Below are positions 17,594 through 26,308 of a stretch of 64,000 nt of DNA, in pieces; position 1 is the first letter of the stretch, and each line of letters opens with the position of its first letter. Below the pieces are notes generated by a model that searched no databases, had not been told where the DNA came from, and saw nothing but the letters and a program-made list of their open reading frames with translations. The stretch lies in contig JAJFFT010000006.1 in the NCBI GenBank assembly GCA_021776525.1, forward strand, positions 186,001 through 250,000. The letters run 5' to 3'. The stretch comes from Robiginitomaculum sp. Its GTDB lineage: Bacteria > Pseudomonadota > Alphaproteobacteria > Caulobacterales > Maricaulaceae. A program made the translations under genes and the position numbers.

Positions 17594-18475
17594 TCAGAAC
17601 TTCAATCTGCGCCGGTAGTCTCTCGGCGCGCACTGTGTGGCTGCCTTGAACATTGCTGAAAATCTTGCAGGATCATCATAGCCCAAGGCAAGGGCAATAT
17701 CTGAAATGGGCGCTTCTGTGATCGCCAATTGGCGCTTGGCCTCGGCAACGATATGGCGCTGTATGGCAACTTTGGGCGTCAGTCCAAAATCAGCGCGCAC
17801 AGCCCGCATTAATTGCTTCTCTGAACAGGCAAGCAAATGCGTATAGTCCGTGACCTTGTGGAGCCTGGCAAAATTGTCACGCACCAGCGCAAGAAACTGT
17901 CTGGACAGGCGCGAGGTCGTCATCTGTGTTGGCGGTGGATGTTGGGCGCTTTGCTGGATAATTTCCAGCGCATAAATAGTTTTTAGCGCTGTCGCGGCAA
18001 TATAACGTTCGATCAATGGGCCGGGCTTTTCCATAAAGGGAATCAGGGCCTCCATGTCGCCAATCATGTGCGAAAACCCGGCAGCAGGTGGTTTGATCAC
18101 CGTCATATCCCGCCCCATGGGAAACAGTGCCAACGCCCAGTCATTCAAAGTCTGTGAAAAGTATTCGCGGTGAAAGTCGGCTTCGAAAAACAGGCAATAG
18201 CCATCCAAACCGGTTTCCACTATCCGCCTGACGCTTAACGGAGTGAAGGCGTAAACTTGGTCAGGACAAATATCGACGATATCGTCATTGGTGACAAACT
18301 GGCCGCGCCCTTTGGTCACAAAAATCAGATCAAAAAAATCTATCCGCTGGGCTATGCCATCTTTGGAAAAATTATCAATATCCTTAATGCGAACCACTTC
18401 GATACTGCGTAAAAACCCGTGTTTGTCGGTCCAGAAATCTACATTTTGAATAGCGGTCGTGGGTGGCTGGCTCAT
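17594..18475 (-). CDS. AraC-family transcription regulator
   Basis: The 293-residue protein has an N-terminal cupin-like sensing domain (ITFVTKGRGQF-like region near residue 50) and a C-terminal pair of helix-turn-helices (LLACSEKQLMRAVRADFG and ISDIALALGYDDPARFSAMFKAATQCAPRDYRR region). It likely controls the secreted protein just downstream or the divergent EamA exporter, but no operator was identified. Codon and base composition are more AT-rich than the cob genes nearby. Confidence 0.9.
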   Translation of the reverse strand: MSQPPTTAIQNVDFWTDKHGFLRSIEVVRIKDIDNFSKDGIAQRIDFFDLIFVTKGRGQFVTNDDIVDICPDQVYAFTPLSVRRIVETGLDGYCLFFEADFHREYFSQTLNDWALALFPMGRDMTVIKPPAAGFSHMIGDMEALIPFMEKPGPLIERYIAATALKTIYALEIIQQSAQHPPPTQMTTSRLSRQFLALVRDNFARLHKVTDYTHLLACSEKQLMRAVRADFGLTPKVAIQRHIVAEAKRQLAITEAPISDIALALGYDDPARFSAMFKAATQCAPRDYRRRLKF

Positions 18476-18596
18476 GGGCCGATCATAAACGTGCCAAGCA
18501 TGGCGGGTAAAATAAAATATTTTATCCCGTCACTTTACCCGGCCAAATTGACGACACAGGGCGTCTTGCGGGTAGTTGTAATGTTCCGGGCCAAGC

Positions 18597-18789
18597 AAAA
18601 TAACGGCTCTGAGGTTGGGTTATCCATGCGTCGAGGTATCTTTCAGCATAAGGCAGAAAAATTCGTGACCACCCTCATCTTGAGGTGCGTAGCCCGTTTT
18701 TTGGGCAAAGCCTCGAAAGATCGAGAGACAAAGATCGCTCTAAGCCCGCCTTCGCCTTGGCTCGGCAGGTTTTTCGTCAAACAGCGCGG
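18597..18789. repeat. 193-bp direct repeat, left copy
   Basis: It is identical to 19728-19920 except for one base (A at 18691, T at 19822), with an offset of 1131 bp. It brackets the EamA gene together with the right copy and includes 50 bp of the end of cobT. Confidence 0.95.
18740..18789 (-). pseudogene. Truncated copy of the cobT 3' end
   Basis: These 50 bases equal 19871-19920, which encode the last 16 residues and stop of CobT (ending PRRRRA). Here they are cut off from any upstream coding sequence, marking the break point of a duplication. Confidence 0.85.
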
Positions 18790-18840
18790 TAATGACAAAA
18801 AATGATTGGCTTGGCGTGAAAACGGTGCCAAAGCACGTTT

Positions 18841-19734
18841 ATGAGCCACTCTCACCTCAACGCCATATACACAGCCCTTTTTGTGACCATTTTATGGTCA
18901 AGTTCATGGGTTTTTATCAAATGGGGTTTGGTGGAAATGGCTCCTCTGCCATTTGCCGGCATTCGCTACAGCCTTGCCGCATTAATCCTGTTGCCGTTCA
19001 TTTTAACTCCCGCCAACCGGGCCGCACTTGGGCAATGCAATCGTAATCACTGGTTGTTGTTGATCGGGTTTGGCCTTCTTCAATACACGCTGACCCAAGG
19101 GGCAATGTTCATTGCTCTAAACTATCTACCCGCTATATCACTCAGTCTGCTCCTGACCTTCACCCCGGCCATGGTTGCCATTCTAGCATCTATATTTTTG
19201 AAAGAGCATACCAGCCTTCGCGATTTTTTTGGGATCGGTATATATCTGATCGGGGCATACATTTATTTTGGCACTAACGCTTTTGATGGCAGCCAGTTAC
19301 TGGGTCTGGTTTTTGGTGTTTTATGTGTTCTTTTCAATGCGGGCCAGACACTGTTGGGGCGTAAAGTAAACCGTGACACGGGCCTTCCAGCCTCATTGAT
19401 TACCGCCATCAGCATGACCGCTGGCGCTGCGGCGTTGTTGAGTGCCGGGGTATTGGTACAAGGTTTGCCCGCGATGGGTACTAAATCCTGGTTGATCGTT
19501 GGCTGGCTCGCGCTGGCTAATACTGCCCTGGCGTTTTGGCTTTGGAACCACACACAGTCAAAGTTGACTGCACTGGATAGCAGTTTGATTAATAACATCA
19601 TGCTGATCCAAATTGCCATTCTGGGCGTAGTGTTTTTAGGCGAGCGTCTGAACGCTATTCAGATCTTAGGTTTGTTTTTGGCTGGCGCAGGTGTTTTGTG
19701 GGTGCAGTTTTCAAGGTTAAGCGTGAAAAAATAA
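18841..19734 (+). CDS. EamA/DMT-family transporter
   Basis: The 297-residue protein has ten predicted membrane segments arranged as two EamA repeats (first ALFVTILWSSSWVFIKWG, second LLGLVFGVLCVLFNAGQTLLG). The family exports metabolites such as amino acids or purines; substrate unknown. The stop TAA is within the right copy of a 193-bp direct repeat, and the gene is bracketed by both copies. Its base composition is lower in GC than cobT. It is probably an acquired or duplicated insert. Confidence 0.9.
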   Translation: MSHSHLNAIYTALFVTILWSSSWVFIKWGLVEMAPLPFAGIRYSLAALILLPFILTPANRAALGQCNRNHWLLLIGFGLLQYTLTQGAMFIALNYLPAISLSLLLTFTPAMVAILASIFLKEHTSLRDFFGIGIYLIGAYIYFGTNAFDGSQLLGLVFGVLCVLFNAGQTLLGRKVNRDTGLPASLITAISMTAGAAALLSAGVLVQGLPAMGTKSWLIVGWLALANTALAFWLWNHTQSKLTALDSSLINNIMLIQIAILGVVFLGERLNAIQILGLFLAGAGVLWVQFSRLSVKK

Positions 19735-19920
19735 CGGCTCTGAGGTTGGGTTATCCATGCGTCGAGGTATCTTTCAGCATAAGGCAGAAAAATTCGTGAC
19801 CACCCTCATCTTGAGGTGCGTTGCCCGTTTTTTGGGCAAAGCCTCGAAAGATCGAGAGACAAAGATCGCTCTAAGCCCGCCTTCGCCTTGGCTCGGCAGG
19901 TTTTTCGTCAAACAGCGCGG
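19728..19920. repeat. 193-bp direct repeat, right copy
   Basis: This copy merges into the intact cobT coding sequence at 19871-19920, so it is the ancestral position. It begins with the last bases of the EamA gene (including its stop) and contains a REP-like palindrome near 19805-19853. Confidence 0.95.
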
Positions 19921-21724
19921 CCAGCTGTTCGGTGATTGCCCCGCCCAATTGTTCCGCATCGGTGAGGGTCACGGCGCGGGAATACCAGCGGGTGACATCA
20001 TGGCCAATGCCAATGGCAATCAATTGCACATCGGAATAGTTTTCAATCTCAGCAATCACCTCGCGCAAATGCGCCTCCAGATAACCGCCGGGATTATGGG
20101 ACTGGGTAGTATCATCCACCGGTGCGCCGTCCGATATAACCATCAAAATACGCCGTGCTTCGGGGCGCGATTGCAGCCGCGTATGGGCCCAAAGAAGCGC
20201 CTCGCCGTCGATATTTTCTTTCAGCAGACCTTCGCGCATCATCAGGCCCAGATTGTTCTTGGCCCGGCGCATGGGCACATCGGCGGCCTTGTAAATGATA
20301 TGGCGCAAATCGTTCAACCGACCGGGATTTAAGGGTTTCTCAGCCGCCAGCCAGTCTTCCTTGGATTGGCCGCCTTTCCAGGCGCGCGTGGTAAAGCCGA
20401 GGATTTCCACTTTGACGCCGCAACGTTCCAGCGTGCGGGCCAATATATCCGCGCTCAGCGCCGCGATCATAATGGGCCGGCCACGCATGGAGCCGGAATT
20501 ATCAAGAAGCAACGTCACCACAGTATCGCGAAAATCGGTCTCGCTTTCTTCCTTGAACGACAAGGGCGATAAAGGATCAGTGATCACCCGCGTCAGACGC
20601 GCCGGGTCCAACACACCTTCTTCGAGATCAAAGGTCCACGAACGCTGTTGCTGGGCCATCAGGCGGCGTTGCAATTTGTTGGCCAGACGCGCCACCGCGC
20701 CGCGTAATTTATCCAACTGGCGATCCAGATAACCGCGCAAGCGCGTCAGCTCAGGCGCTTCGCATAAATCTTCGGCGCGCACTTCTTCATCGTGTTTGGT
20801 GGTGAACACATGATAGCGCGTCCCATCACCACCAGAGGGCTGATAGTTGGGCCGCACCGGCAGATCTTCGCCCGAACCGTCCTGCGCATCACCAACATCG
20901 CTTTCGTCATCCAGCAAGCTGGCCTGTTGTTCGCTCTCATCCGCATCACCCTGATCGGTGGAGCCATCGGGGGGCGTATCTTCGGCTTCGCTTTGCGCAT
21001 CATCGCTGTCTTGCGCATTGGGATTGCCCTCGCCCTCTTCGGTATTTTCTTCGTCCTCTTTTTGCTCGGGCAGGGCCTGCATATCGCCCAGATCAAGATC
21101 GTCGAGCAGTATTTTGGCCAGCTGTGCAAAAGCGCGCTGATCATCCAGGCCACCACGCAGATCAGCCAATGCCTCCGCGCCCTTTTGCTCGATCTCGCCG
21201 CGCCACATGGACAGCAGACCGTCGGCCTCTTTGGGGGCCGGTACGCCGGTAATGTGCTCTCGCGCAATCAAGGCCACCGCGTCGGCCAACGGTGCGGCTT
21301 CGCGCTCGGTCAGTTGTGCAAAGCCGCGTTTGGCACATCGTTCAGCCAGCGCCGCCTGCATGTTTTGTCCGGCGCCTTTTAAGGAAACCGCGCCCAATGT
21401 TTCACAGCGCACCTGTTCCAGTGCCTCGAACACCTCGCGCCCAAGCGCATTACCGGGCAGCAGTTTGGCATGGGTTTTGGCGTTATGATGGGCGAGGCGC
21501 AAGGCCAGCGCATCGGCCTGACCGCGCGCACTGGCGATGGCCTTGGCATTGGGTTTTGTGCCAGGTTTAATCGGCGGGACGACGGGCAAAGTGATGGCAT
21601 CATCGACCACCGCCGCCTGATCCCCGCCAAAGCGCACATCCAGCGCACGCCGACCGGACAGCGCCTTTGTGGTGGCCCCAAGGGCGCGCTTGAAGGTATC
21701 AGTGCGGGACTCGCGTTCGCTCAT
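19871..21724 (-). CDS. cobT: Cobaltochelatase subunit CobT
   Basis: CobT pairs with CobS to form the AAA+ chaperone complex that drives CobN to insert cobalt into hydrogenobyrinic acid diamide in aerobic B12 synthesis. The 617-residue protein has a helical N-terminal half, a very acidic linker (about residues 205-305, rich in Glu/Asp/Asn) and a C-terminal VWA domain with MIDAS motif DNSGSMRG. The ATG at 21724 is four bases past the cobS stop. cobN is not in this window. Confidence 0.95.
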   Translation of the reverse strand: MSERESRTDTFKRALGATTKALSGRRALDVRFGGDQAAVVDDAITLPVVPPIKPGTKPNAKAIASARGQADALALRLAHHNAKTHAKLLPGNALGREVFEALEQVRCETLGAVSLKGAGQNMQAALAERCAKRGFAQLTEREAAPLADAVALIAREHITGVPAPKEADGLLSMWRGEIEQKGAEALADLRGGLDDQRAFAQLAKILLDDLDLGDMQALPEQKEDEENTEEGEGNPNAQDSDDAQSEAEDTPPDGSTDQGDADESEQQASLLDDESDVGDAQDGSGEDLPVRPNYQPSGGDGTRYHVFTTKHDEEVRAEDLCEAPELTRLRGYLDRQLDKLRGAVARLANKLQRRLMAQQQRSWTFDLEEGVLDPARLTRVITDPLSPLSFKEESETDFRDTVVTLLLDNSGSMRGRPIMIAALSADILARTLERCGVKVEILGFTTRAWKGGQSKEDWLAAEKPLNPGRLNDLRHIIYKAADVPMRRAKNNLGLMMREGLLKENIDGEALLWAHTRLQSRPEARRILMVISDGAPVDDTTQSHNPGGYLEAHLREVIAEIENYSDVQLIAIGIGHDVTRWYSRAVTLTDAEQLGGAITEQLAALFDEKPAEPRRRRA

Positions 21725-21728
21725 GTTT

Positions 21729-22721
21729 TTAAGCGACTTGAACCCGCGTGGCGCTTTCGGGCAGGTCTGTCGCAAAGGCGCGCTGGTAAAACTCGGAGAT
21801 CACCGGGCGTTCCATTTCATCGCACTTATTAAGGAAGGTCAGGCGAAACGCCTCGGCCGTATCGCCGCCAAAAATCTGCGTGTTTTCGGCCCAGGTGAGC
21901 ACCGTTCTGGGCGACATGACGGTTGAAATATCACCATTCATAAAGGCGTTACGGCTCATATCGGCAACACGCACCATGGCCTTAATAATATCACGGCCTT
22001 GCGCATCCTGCATGGCAGGCATTTTGGCAGCGATGATTTCTTCTTCGACATCATGATCAAGGTAATTCAGCGTGGCGACAATCGACCAGCGGTCCATCTG
22101 TCCCTGATTAAGCTGTTGCGTGCCGTGATACAGCCCGGTGGCATCACCCAGACCGACAGTATTGGTGGTCGAAAACAGACGAAAGTTCGGATTGGCGCGA
22201 ATGACCTTGTTTTGATCCAAAAGCGTCAATTTGCCAGAGACTTCGAGCACACGCTGGATAACGAACATCACATCCGGGCGACCCGCATCATATTCGTCAA
22301 ACACCAGAGCCACCGGACGCTGCAAAGCCCAGGGCAGCAGGCCTTCGCGAAATTCGGTCACTTGCTGGCCGTCTTTGAGCACGATGGCATCCTTGCCGAC
22401 CAGATCGATACGGCTGATATGGCTATCGAGATTAACCCGCACCATGGGCCAGTTCAGCCTTGCTGCGACCTGTTCAATATGGGTGGATTTACCGGTGCCG
22501 TGATAGCCCTGCACCATCACCCGGCGATTGTGGGAAAAACCCGCCAATATCGCCCGCGTGGTCAGGGGATCAAATTTATAGGACGGATCGATATCCGGCA
22601 CGTATTCATTAGGTTCGCTAAATGCCGGAACTTTATCCTTGCTTTCAAAACCAAAAACATCAGCGACGCTGACGTGCGTATCAGGGGCCCAGATAGGAAA
22701 AGCGGGATCGTGTTCAGACAT
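21729..22721 (-). CDS. cobS: Cobaltochelatase subunit CobS (AAA+ ATPase)
   Basis: The 330-residue AAA+ ATPase has Walker [10 protein letters not shown] near residue 73 and Walker B LVFDEYD near residue 138, with LFSTTNTVG as sensor I. It forms the hexameric ring partner of CobT in cobalt insertion. It is transcribed before cobT. A J-domain gene lies 54 bases upstream in the same direction, a common alphaproteobacterial arrangement. Confidence 0.96.
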   Translation of the reverse strand: MSEHDPAFPIWAPDTHVSVADVFGFESKDKVPAFSEPNEYVPDIDPSYKFDPLTTRAILAGFSHNRRVMVQGYHGTGKSTHIEQVAARLNWPMVRVNLDSHISRIDLVGKDAIVLKDGQQVTEFREGLLPWALQRPVALVFDEYDAGRPDVMFVIQRVLEVSGKLTLLDQNKVIRANPNFRLFSTTNTVGLGDATGLYHGTQQLNQGQMDRWSIVATLNYLDHDVEEEIIAAKMPAMQDAQGRDIIKAMVRVADMSRNAFMNGDISTVMSPRTVLTWAENTQIFGGDTAEAFRLTFLNKCDEMERPVISEFYQRAFATDLPESATRVQVA

Positions 22722-22775
22722 TTGACTACTCTTTATTGTGTTACATATCCTCTATGCGCCAGTGCGCGGCAGGCA

Positions 22776-23375
22776 TCAAGCCAGACGAGAGGTTTTCAGG
22801 ACCTGATAGGCGCGAATGACCTGTTGCAGGCGCTCTTCGGTCGATCGGTCGCCTTTATTGGCGTCGGGGTGAAACTGTTTGACCAGTTTCAGATAACGCG
22901 CCCGGACAATTTTTGGGCCCGCATCATATTCCAGCCCTAGACTGTCCATGGCCAGACTTTGCAAGCGGCCCAGGCGGCGCTTTGGTTCATCAACCTCGCC
23001 GGAAACCTTTTCGCCCATAATACCAAAGGTATCCTTGAACCGCGCGCCACTGGCGCTTTGGCCTTTGCCGTCCAGATTGCGGTTCATATTCCAGGTCGGG
23101 CGATTGCCGGTGGCCTGATCAGCCTGATAGGAGCGCACCGCGCCATCGCTCATGCCATGGAAGAAATTCCAAGTTTTGTTGTACTGGGCGGCGTGCTTTT
23201 TACAAAAGTAAAAAAACTCGTTGATCTTGTCCGGTGATTGCGGTGCCTTGCAATCGCCTTTGGTGACGCAGCCGTCCCATTCACATTCACGATCGCCCTG
23301 TTTGGCGTCGTCCTTGCCCGGCGGTTTGATCCGTATGTCAAAAAGCTTCGGCTCGTATTCAAAATCATCATCCAT
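22776..23375 (-). CDS. J-domain (DnaJ-like) protein
   Basis: A 199-residue protein with a C-terminal J domain (LGLEYDAGPKIVRARYLKLV, HPD motif in KQFHPDANKGD) that would stimulate DnaK ATPase. The N-terminal 130 residues contain CEWDGC and a CKKH/ AAQYNKTWNFF segment typical of a J-protein type found beside cobS. A link to cobaltochelatase folding is possible but unproven. Confidence 0.9.
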   Translation of the reverse strand: MDDDFEYEPKLFDIRIKPPGKDDAKQGDRECEWDGCVTKGDCKAPQSPDKINEFFYFCKKHAAQYNKTWNFFHGMSDGAVRSYQADQATGNRPTWNMNRNLDGKGQSASGARFKDTFGIMGEKVSGEVDEPKRRLGRLQSLAMDSLGLEYDAGPKIVRARYLKLVKQFHPDANKGDRSTEERLQQVIRAYQVLKTSRLA

Positions 23376-23426
23376 GCCCCCATATTATCAAAGAGGATTT
23401 GGTAGCGTCTACGGGAGAAAACACAA

Positions 23427-23693
23427 ATGAGTGCAATGGCAGCAGCAATTGAGAAAAAATTACAAGCCATATTTGCGCCCCAGACGTTGATTGTGCGCGA
23501 TGTATCGGCTGGGCATGCGGGGCATGCGGGGGCACGTCCGGGCGGACAAACCCATTTCGAAGTGGAAATTACTGCCTCTCATTTTAATGATTTAAGTCGC
23601 GTTGCGGCGCACCGCGCCGTGATGGGCGAACTCTCGGAAGAATTTTCCGGCACCCTGCATGCCCTGAATATCAAGGCGAAGGGCGTGGGGTGA
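23427..23693 (+). CDS. BolA-family protein
   Basis: The 88-residue protein has the BolA fold with the conserved His region (HFEVEITASHFNDLSRVAAHRAV) and ending LHALNIKAKG. BolA proteins pair with monothiol glutaredoxins in iron-sulfur trafficking. It is divergent from the J-domain gene and convergent with the MotB-like gene, from which it is separated by 14 bases. Confidence 0.92.
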   Translation: MSAMAAAIEKKLQAIFAPQTLIVRDVSAGHAGHAGARPGGQTHFEVEITASHFNDLSRVAAHRAVMGELSEEFSGTLHALNIKAKGVG

Positions 23694-23707
23694 GGGCGTA
23701 TAGCCCT

Positions 23708-24715
23708 CTACCGGCTATCCATTTTCAGCTCGATACGGCGATTGCGGGCCAGCGCGGCGGCCGAGCGGCCCCGGTCGATCGGGTGAAATTCGCCAAAGCC
23801 CGCAGCCACCAGACGTTTAGGCGGCACACCGGCGCGCACAAAGAACTTGACCACCGAGATGGCCCGCGCCGCCGATAATTCCCAATTGGAAGCATAACCG
23901 GAACGGATCGGGATGCTGTCGGTATGTCCATCGACGCGGATGACCCAATCGATATCGGCGGGAATTTCTTGTGCAACGTCAATAATAGCGGCAGCAATCT
24001 GAGCCAGTGATTCCTGTCCCAGTGGGTTCAGCTCGGCTGAGCCAGAGGCAAACAACACGTCGGTTTCAAACACAAAACGGTCGCCGACCACATGAATACC
24101 TTCGCGATCACCCAAGACCTCCAACAGGCGGCCAAAGAAGTCCGATTTGTAACGCGCCAGTTCTGAAACTTTTTGTGCCAATGCGGCGTTCAGGCGTTTA
24201 CCCAGGTTTACGATCTGGGTTTTCTGGTCTGCATCTTTTTTCTCGGCTGCTTCAAGCGCCGCATTCAACGTCGCCAATTGCGTATTTAGGGCGGCGATCT
24301 GTGCCGCCAACACGGCGATTTCATCGCGGGCTTTTTGGGAAATTTCTTTCTCTTCATCCAGCGCGCTTTGAATGCCCAAGGATGCCTCCTGGGCGCTGGC
24401 AAGACTGGCCTGCAAGACCGCCATATCCTTGTTTTTTTGCTCTAATGTCACCAGAAGAAGCGCGATGCGTTCCTGCGCGCTTTTGGATTTATCCTGTTCC
24501 AGCGCCAGCATATCAGCCAGATCGGTAAGGCGGGTGTTGAGCCGCGCCAGTTCCGCATCGCGGTTTGAAAGCGCCCGACCTAGGGTGAATTGCGCCGCAA
24601 TAAATAAAGACAGCAAAAACACCACGACCAGCAAAAGGGTCGCCAGCGCATCAACAAAGCCCGGCCAGTAATCCTCGGCCCCGGCGCCGCGGCGCGATAA
24701 TCGTGGACCCGCCAC
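23708..24715 (-). CDS. MotB/OmpA-like peptidoglycan-binding stator protein
   Basis: The 335-residue protein has one N-terminal membrane helix with an aspartate at its start (FVDALATLLLVVVFLL), which matches the position of the proton-carrying Asp of MotB. A roughly 125-residue coiled coil rich in Ala/Glu/Leu/Gln follows, then an OmpA C-terminal peptidoglycan-binding domain (VDGHTDSIPI, NWELSAARA, NRRIELKM). It lies four bases after the MotA-like gene. It is therefore a stator-like proton channel subunit, but no flagellar gene is near. Confidence 0.88.
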   Translation of the reverse strand: MAGPRLSRRGAGAEDYWPGFVDALATLLLVVVFLLSLFIAAQFTLGRALSNRDAELARLNTRLTDLADMLALEQDKSKSAQERIALLLVTLEQKNKDMAVLQASLASAQEASLGIQSALDEEKEISQKARDEIAVLAAQIAALNTQLATLNAALEAAEKKDADQKTQIVNLGKRLNAALAQKVSELARYKSDFFGRLLEVLGDREGIHVVGDRFVFETDVLFASGSAELNPLGQESLAQIAAAIIDVAQEIPADIDWVIRVDGHTDSIPIRSGYASNWELSAARAISVVKFFVRAGVPPKRLVAAGFGEFHPIDRGRSAAALARNRRIELKMDSR

Positions 24716-24719
24716 GGCG

Positions 24720-25637
24720 TTAAGGCCTCTCGCCGCGGGACAGTGAAATCATGGTTTTGGTGAGAATTTTTATTTCCTCGCGCACCGATTCGATACCGAC
24801 GGCGCGGCGCTCTTCGCTGGACCGGATAACCTTTTCCAGCGCCACAATATTTTCCGCCGATTGTTCCAGCAAAGCCGAAGTATAAGCCGGACTGCCGGGG
24901 TCGGCCTGTTTGCCAGCCACCGCAACGCGGCTGATGGTGGCGATCCAGTCTTCAATCTCGTTAAAAAACCGGTTTTGCGATTGTCCGGCTTGCAGGTCCA
25001 AAAACCCGATAACCAGCGAGCCAGCCAGACCAAAAAGGGAAGACGAAAACGCCGTGCCCATGCCCTTGATCGGCTCTTCCAACGCTTTCATCAATTTCAG
25101 CACATCTTCTTCGCCGCCTGTGGAGCCAGAAAGTGCGCTAACGGCGCTGCCCACCGAGCTGACGGTTTGCAAAAGACCCCAAAATGTTCCCAAAAGGCCA
25201 AGAAAGATCAGCAACCGGCCCAGATAACGGGTGATTTCACCCGATTCGGCCATCCGTGAGGACACCGCATCCAGTATCGAGCGGGTCGAGGCCGAAGAAA
25301 GTTTGAGCTGTCCCGGTGTTTCAGAAAGCAAAACCGCCATGGGGGCAATCAGCCCCGGTGGACGGTGCATATTGGCAAAATTATCAGCCGCCGTTAAACG
25401 GCGCACCCAGCGCGCCGCCGGGCCAATGGCCAGTGTTTGGCGAAATGTATATAAAACCGCAACCACAAACACCACAATGATCAGACCGTTAATGGCGCGA
25501 TTGCTTTCAAAGGCGGTCAGAATTTGATCCTGAAGCCCGTAAACCAGCACCCCGACTAGGGAAAGAAAGCCCAGCATCCAGGCCAGATACTGCCCTGGCC
25601 CGGTAAAACGAATTCTGCGTGCGCCGTTTTGTGACAT
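24720..25637 (-). CDS. MotA/TolQ/ExbB-family proton channel protein
   Basis: The 305-residue protein has two N-terminal membrane helices, a cytoplasmic segment, and two further helices (LGRLLIFLGLLGTFWGLLQTV and GTAFSSSLFGLAGSLVIGF) that match the MotA/ExbB channel. Start ATG 25637 has AGGAAAA upstream. It forms a pair with the downstream MotB-like gene. MotA/MotB-like pairs are also known in Zorya defence loci, but the helicase and other Zorya genes are absent here. Confidence 0.88.
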   Translation of the reverse strand: MSQNGARRIRFTGPGQYLAWMLGFLSLVGVLVYGLQDQILTAFESNRAINGLIIVVFVVAVLYTFRQTLAIGPAARWVRRLTAADNFANMHRPPGLIAPMAVLLSETPGQLKLSSASTRSILDAVSSRMAESGEITRYLGRLLIFLGLLGTFWGLLQTVSSVGSAVSALSGSTGGEEDVLKLMKALEEPIKGMGTAFSSSLFGLAGSLVIGFLDLQAGQSQNRFFNEIEDWIATISRVAVAGKQADPGSPAYTSALLEQSAENIVALEKVIRSSEERRAVGIESVREEIKILTKTMISLSRGERP

Positions 25638-25815
25638 GGTTTTCCTCATACGCGACGTGGTTTTAAGCGCACTATAGCGCCTTTCATGTCAGATTTTAGA
25701 CGTTTTTTTGCGTCTATGGTTTTTATTTTTACTTATACCTCCAAAGACCGACATGGGGCGTCGCAAGATTTTGGCATCCCGCAAGCCTTCTGGCTGTCCG
25801 GTATCCGTCTTTGTG

Positions 25816-25843
25816 GACCCGGCCTCTTGGGGCCGGGGATCCT
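25816..25843. repeat. GC-rich hairpin
   Basis: GGACCCGGCC and GGCCGGGGATCC form arms around TCTTGG. No T-run follows on either side, so it is a palindrome rather than a clear terminator. Confidence 0.6.
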
Positions 25844-25892
25844 GGGGCGGGTGCTCCATCCTTCGATGGCTCCTTATAAACTTATCTCAACC

Positions 25893-25939
25893 TCATGCTG
25901 AGGTACGAGGGCCTCTTGCGGCCGAGCCTCGAAGCATGG
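25893..25939. repeat. REP-like palindrome (TGAGG...CCTCGAA family)
   Basis: CATGCTGAGG at the left pairs with CCTCGAAGCATG at the right, separated by a GC-rich loop. The arms are homologous to those at 6091, 18674 and 19805. Confidence 0.75.
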
Positions 25940-26010
25940 ATGCCTCAATTTGACGTGCATCATACCCCAACCGGCCCGTTGTAGGATAGATAATGCAAAT
26001 CCCCCACCTC

Positions 26011-26090
26011 GTGTCACCCCGGGTTTAACCCGGCATCCATTGAGCCGTTGATGTTCACTATAGGCCCTTAGATCAAACCCGGAGTGACAC
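26011..26090. repeat. Long inverted repeat of a second dispersed family
   Basis: GTGTCACCCCGGGTTT at 26011-26026 is nearly the reverse complement of AAACCCGGAGTGACAC at 26075-26090 (one mismatch), with CCGGGTTTAACCCGG as an extra palindrome at 26019-26033. This matches the GTCACCCCGGG...CCGGGGTGAC palindromes common in alphaproteobacteria. Confidence 0.75.
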
Positions 26091-26135
26091 AAAAGAGATT
26101 ATCCCGAGGATAGAGTCTTGAGGGTCAAAAGCCGT

Positions 26136-26234
26136 CCCTTAGTGCCCCTTGGGAAGCCCAATTTTTACCCCTTATTGGCCCATTATAGTCCCTTAAATAC
26201 CCCTCGAATGAGCCATTTAGCCCCTTTATGTCCC
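26136..26234. repeat. C-tract array phased at about 11 bp
   Basis: Runs of 2-4 C begin at 26136, 26145, 26157, 26168, 26179, 26190, 26200, 26213, 26221 and 26232, a mean spacing of 10.7 bases, separated by A/T-rich spacers. On the minus strand the units look like degenerate 21-22 bp repeats (TAAGGG...ATGGGC). Confidence 0.55.
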
Positions 26235-26308
26235 TGCATAAAACGGGGATAAACAAAGCATATTCCGCCCCTGTCTGGAGCGGATATAATGGTGCAATTT
26301 GAAAGGCG

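Larger units (their letters stand above)
18476..18840. other. 365-bp gene-free stretch between AraC and EamA genes
   Basis: It contains the left copy of the 193-bp direct repeat (18597-18789), with a REP-like palindrome at about 18674-18722 and a 50-base fragment of the cobT 3' end. The 120 bases on the AraC side presumably hold the araC-type promoter. Open frames across it are created by the repeat and lack protein character. Confidence 0.7.
25638..26308. other. 671-bp gene-free, repeat-rich interval
   Basis: No convincing gene is present. It holds a GC-rich hairpin (25816-25843), a REP-like palindrome (25893-25939), a long inverted repeat (26011-26090) and a C-tract array (26136-26234). 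A few short frames cross it but have no recognisable composition or ribosome sites. Confidence 0.75.

Noticed and set aside
18419-18805. Frames across the 193-bp repeat, also at 19757-20332
   Set aside because: Both come from the same repeat sequence and the antisense end of cobT; no protein character.
21999-22940. 313-codon plus-strand frame opposite cobS
   Set aside because: It is a shadow of cobS and the J-domain gene; composition is that of reversed coding sequence.
23708-25637. Zorya anti-phage system
   Set aside because: Only MotA/MotB-like parts are present; no ZorC, ZorD or ZorE-like genes nearby, and the pair is next to housekeeping genes.
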